64,000 bases of DNA, taken from assembly GCF_902729405.1 (NCBI RefSeq), contig NZ_LR746496.1:2666001-2730000 (forward strand). The letters are read 5' to 3'. The position numbers and the translations under genes are program-made. Positions 62,556 through 64,000 of this stretch are shown one piece after another. Within the stretch, counting starts at the first letter, position 1, and every line of letters begins with the position of its first letter. Source of the stretch: Acididesulfobacillus acetoxydans (GTDB taxonomy: Bacteria; Bacillota; Desulfitobacteriia; Desulfitobacteriales; Desulfitobacteriaceae). The notes below the pieces were generated by a model. It saw nothing but the letters and a program-made list of their open reading frames with translations. It did no database searches and was not told the DNA's origin.

Positions 62556-62672
62556 CCTTCCCTCTTCCCATCCAGACTGTAACTGTCGGCTCCGGAATCA
62601 CACCGGATCTGCCAAAACGGCTCGCGGGCTTTACCGCCGGTAAGGATTTTCACCTATCCCCAGAGGAGCAAA
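62556..62672 (-). promoter_or_regulatory. FMN riboswitch (RFN element)
   Basis: Minus-strand reading shows the full conserved order: CTCTGGGGATAGGTGAAAAT, CCTTACCGGCGGTAAAGCCC, GCGAGCC, GATCCGGTGTGATTCCGGAG, CCGACAGTTACAGTCTGGAT and GGGAAGAGG. It controls ribD-ribE-ribBA-ribH; FMN binding should favour the terminator at 62489-62516. Confidence 0.97.
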
Positions 62673-62773
62673 ACACATATGCGGTTGATGGCTGAATGAT
62701 TTGTGTTTGAAAGGTGTCGATGAAATCAGGCTCGTAACCGCTCGGTACTTGACTGAACATTCATGTCGGCTTT

Positions 62774-62802
62774 ATCTTAGATCACTTTTGGTTTTTTGGC
62801 AA
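62774..62802 (-). promoter_or_regulatory. Sigma-A-like promoter for the riboflavin operon
   Basis: On the minus strand TTGCCA (62802-62797) and TAAGAT (62779-62774) are separated by 17 bases, about 100 bases before the riboswitch. Confidence 0.6.
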
Positions 62803-62877
62803 GCCCCATGCTCAAGAGTCTTGGGTGTAGTGGCTATGGACTAAGGCTACACGCAGCTCAAAAGTCTCAAGATCTGC

Positions 62878-63471
62878 TCAAGAGTTCTGTTCCCCAGGTA
62901 TCCCGCCCGCGGCAAGATCGGGATGGTCGGCAAAGAAGTCCTTTTGCAACATCCCCAGAAGAACCGCATCACGGTATTGTCCTAAAACGTAACGTGCCTC
63001 GCGCAGGCGGCCTTCAATCCGAAATCCCACTTTTTGATAAGCTTTCAGGGCCCGGACATTTCCGTCCCAAGTGTCAAGTTGCAAGCGATAAAAGTTCCAT
63101 TGACGAAAGAGATACTGGGCCAAGGTGAAGAGGGCGTCCGAACCATAGCCCCGGCTCCAGTAAGCTTTGTCCCCAATCGTAATGAATAAGGTGGCCGAAC
63201 GGGCAGGAATGTTCATCTGACGGAAACCGGTGTAGCCAATCATTTTTTTGTCATCCGTGAGGATGGCATAACGGTATTCGTCTTTCAACCCTGCCCCGGC
63301 CTCTCCGGATTGAAAAATGCGTTCGGCCAAGGCATCCTTGTTGAACATCGTAGAGAGTGGCCAAGCCGCGTTGGCCCAAAAGTTAACTTCCTGGTCATTG
63401 TACCAGGCCTGAAGCACTTCCAGATCCGTTTCCTCCAGCGGACGCAGGGACGTCTTTTTGCCTTGCAGCAT
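62878..63471 (-). CDS. GNAT family N-acetyltransferase (RimJ/RimL-like)
   Basis: 197-aa acyl-CoA-dependent acetyltransferase. It opens TSLRPLEETDLEVLQAWYND, as in RimJ/RimL-type proteins; the acetyl-CoA loop is near residue 110 (YWSRGYGSDALFTLAQYLF), followed by LDTWDGNVRALKAYQKVGFRIEGRLREA. Such enzymes acetylate protein N-termini, polyamines or amino acids; the substrate is unknown. GGGGGTAAGG is upstream of the ATG. It lies between tRNA-Pro and the riboflavin operon on the same strand. Confidence 0.9.
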   Translation of the reverse strand: MLQGKKTSLRPLEETDLEVLQAWYNDQEVNFWANAAWPLSTMFNKDALAERIFQSGEAGAGLKDEYRYAILTDDKKMIGYTGFRQMNIPARSATLFITIGDKAYWSRGYGSDALFTLAQYLFRQWNFYRLQLDTWDGNVRALKAYQKVGFRIEGRLREARYVLGQYRDAVLLGMLQKDFFADHPDLAAGGIPGEQNS

Positions 63472-63710
63472 TTTGCCTTACCCCCAACAGGAAAATAACG
63501 TGGCGACTCGAAAAAGCCCTTTAATTTCTGACTCTCGGGCTCTTGCAGACGCCTGCCCCCCAAAAAAGAACATGCTCTGTTAGATAAAACCATAAAAGAG
63601 GGCCCATAAAGAGGTCAAGAGAAAGTCAAAAGAGGGTCATAACTTTAATATTGCCTGACTCACAGAAACTTGTCCAAACTCTGTCCAAACCTCAAAAATG
63701 ATAAAAATTA
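63472..63710. other. Spacer between GNAT gene and tRNA terminator
   Basis: About 240 AT-rich bases. No gene or clear promoter hexamers; repeated AGAG/GTCA-type words (AAGAGAGTCAAAAGAGGGTC-like) near 63590-63650. Confidence 0.4.
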
Positions 63711-63727
63711 AAAGGGCTCAAGCCCCG
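63702..63727 (-). terminator. Terminator after tRNA-Pro
   Basis: On the minus strand GGGGCT-TG-AGCCC is followed by TTTTAATTTTT, about 31 bases after the tRNA end. Confidence 0.75.
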
Positions 63728-63757
63728 GCTGCAACTGCATTTGAGTGGTATTAGAGA

Positions 63758-63834
63758 TGGTCGGGGCGACAGGATTCGAACCTGCGGCCTCTTGGTCCCG
63801 AACCAAGCGCGCTACCAAACTGCGCCACGCCCCG
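63758..63834 (-). tRNA. tRNA-Pro (anticodon CGG)
   Basis: 77-nt cloverleaf on the minus strand. The acceptor stem CGGGGCG pairs with CGCCCCG, with encoded ACCA end. The D-arm is GCGCAGTTTGGTAGCGC, the anticodon arm CTTGG-TTCGGGA-CCAAG gives anticodon CGG for codon CCG, and the T-arm contains GGTTCGAATCC. Confidence 0.97.
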
Positions 63835-63852
63835 TCAAACCGAACGAGTATT

Positions 63853-63881
63853 ATATTACCAAAGCGGAACAAGGGTGTCAA
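63853..63881 (-). promoter_or_regulatory. Sigma-A promoter for tRNA-Pro
   Basis: On the minus strand a perfect TTGACA (63881-63876) and TAATAT (63858-63853) are separated by 17 bases, ending about 18 bases before the tRNA. Confidence 0.8.
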
Positions 63882-64000
63882 GGCTTCTGCCCGTCCTTTA
63901 AGGGCTGAGCTGAATATTTCTTTAGGCTCCCCGAAGATTCCCTGAGCACCCTGCGGAGTGTTTAAGACCCTTGCGGCTCTTCGGGCGCCTCGCATCTTTT

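Noticed and set aside
63708-63995. 95-aa minus-strand frame at the right edge
   Set aside because: It runs through the tRNA-Pro gene and its promoter.

Overview
The window reads as a chromosomal segment of a spore-forming, low-to-mid GC Gram-positive anaerobe, most likely a Clostridia member of the Peptococcaceae/Desulfitobacterium type (inference). The signs are an alpha/beta small acid-soluble spore protein, CotF-like small proteins, AddAB instead of RecBCD, a SigH-like sigma factor, a CIRCE operator, a Bacillus-type PHO box with 11-bp periodicity, cobalamin and FMN riboswitches, strong AGGAGG-type ribosome binding sites, and many TTG starts. Most of the window is ordinary core chromosome. 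It also carries an intact group II intron, several relics of IS200/IS605-type ends, and many short intergenic tandem repeats.

Layout, left to right. 0.3-1.3 kb: a secreted/membrane Tim44-like protein. 1.4-4.4 kb (minus): promoter, cobalamin riboswitch, then cobT-cobU-cobS. 4.5-7.8 kb (minus): PHO box, then pstC-pstA-pstB-phoU without pstS. 7.8-9.7 kb: asnB. 9.9-12.2 kb: cardiolipin synthase, a 65-aa protein, an IS605-relic repeat patch and a SASP gene. 12.4-15.6 kb: prfC, an unlisted-size 35-aa CxxC protein, a flavin reductase and a cupin. 15.7-17.4 kb (minus): a P-loop protein of unknown function, and a CIRCE-controlled glutaredoxin-groES unit with no groEL. 17.7-19.5 kb: an ECF sigma factor and a membrane DUF4349 protein (probable sigma/anti-sigma pair). 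19.8-30 kb: yitT, xdhC (minus), addB-addA. 30-36.5 kb: a propionate/methylmalonyl-CoA operon (two-subunit B12 mutase, epimerase, carboxyltransferase, biotin carboxylase, biotin carrier), metabolically linked to the B12 genes at 1.6-4.4 kb.

36.5-44.3 kb: a conserved hypothetical gene behind a 10-bp tandem array, an rRNA methyltransferase, then an AT-richer block with a 1.2-kb non-coding stretch, an LD-carboxypeptidase, an aspartokinase, a tiny two-ORF transcription unit and an FMN reductase. 44.5-50.3 kb: phosphosugar mutase, then a J-domain protein and clpB behind a consensus sigma-A promoter. 50.5-53.5 kb: an LpdD-like protein, a UbiD decarboxylase and a DUF2007 protein. 53.6-56.4 kb: MarR regulator, two CotF-like proteins, a one-TM protein and a SigH-like factor. 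56.5-62.8 kb (minus): promoter, FMN riboswitch and terminator, an inserted group II intron with maturase, then ribD-ribE-ribBA-ribH. 62.9-63.9 kb: a GNAT acetyltransferase and tRNA-Pro(CGG).

The most notable arrangement is the group II intron. It starts 3 bases after the T-tract of the FMN riboswitch terminator, so intron RNA, maturase and the whole riboflavin operon lie downstream of one FMN-sensing switch. Other points worth a second look are the CIRCE-glutaredoxin-groES unit, the micro-operon at 43.3 kb, a promoter-to-hairpin non-coding unit at 39.4-39.85 kb, an AddA enlarged by low-complexity linkers containing a 24-bp tandem repeat, and dispersed omega-RNA-like IS605 relics without tnpB.
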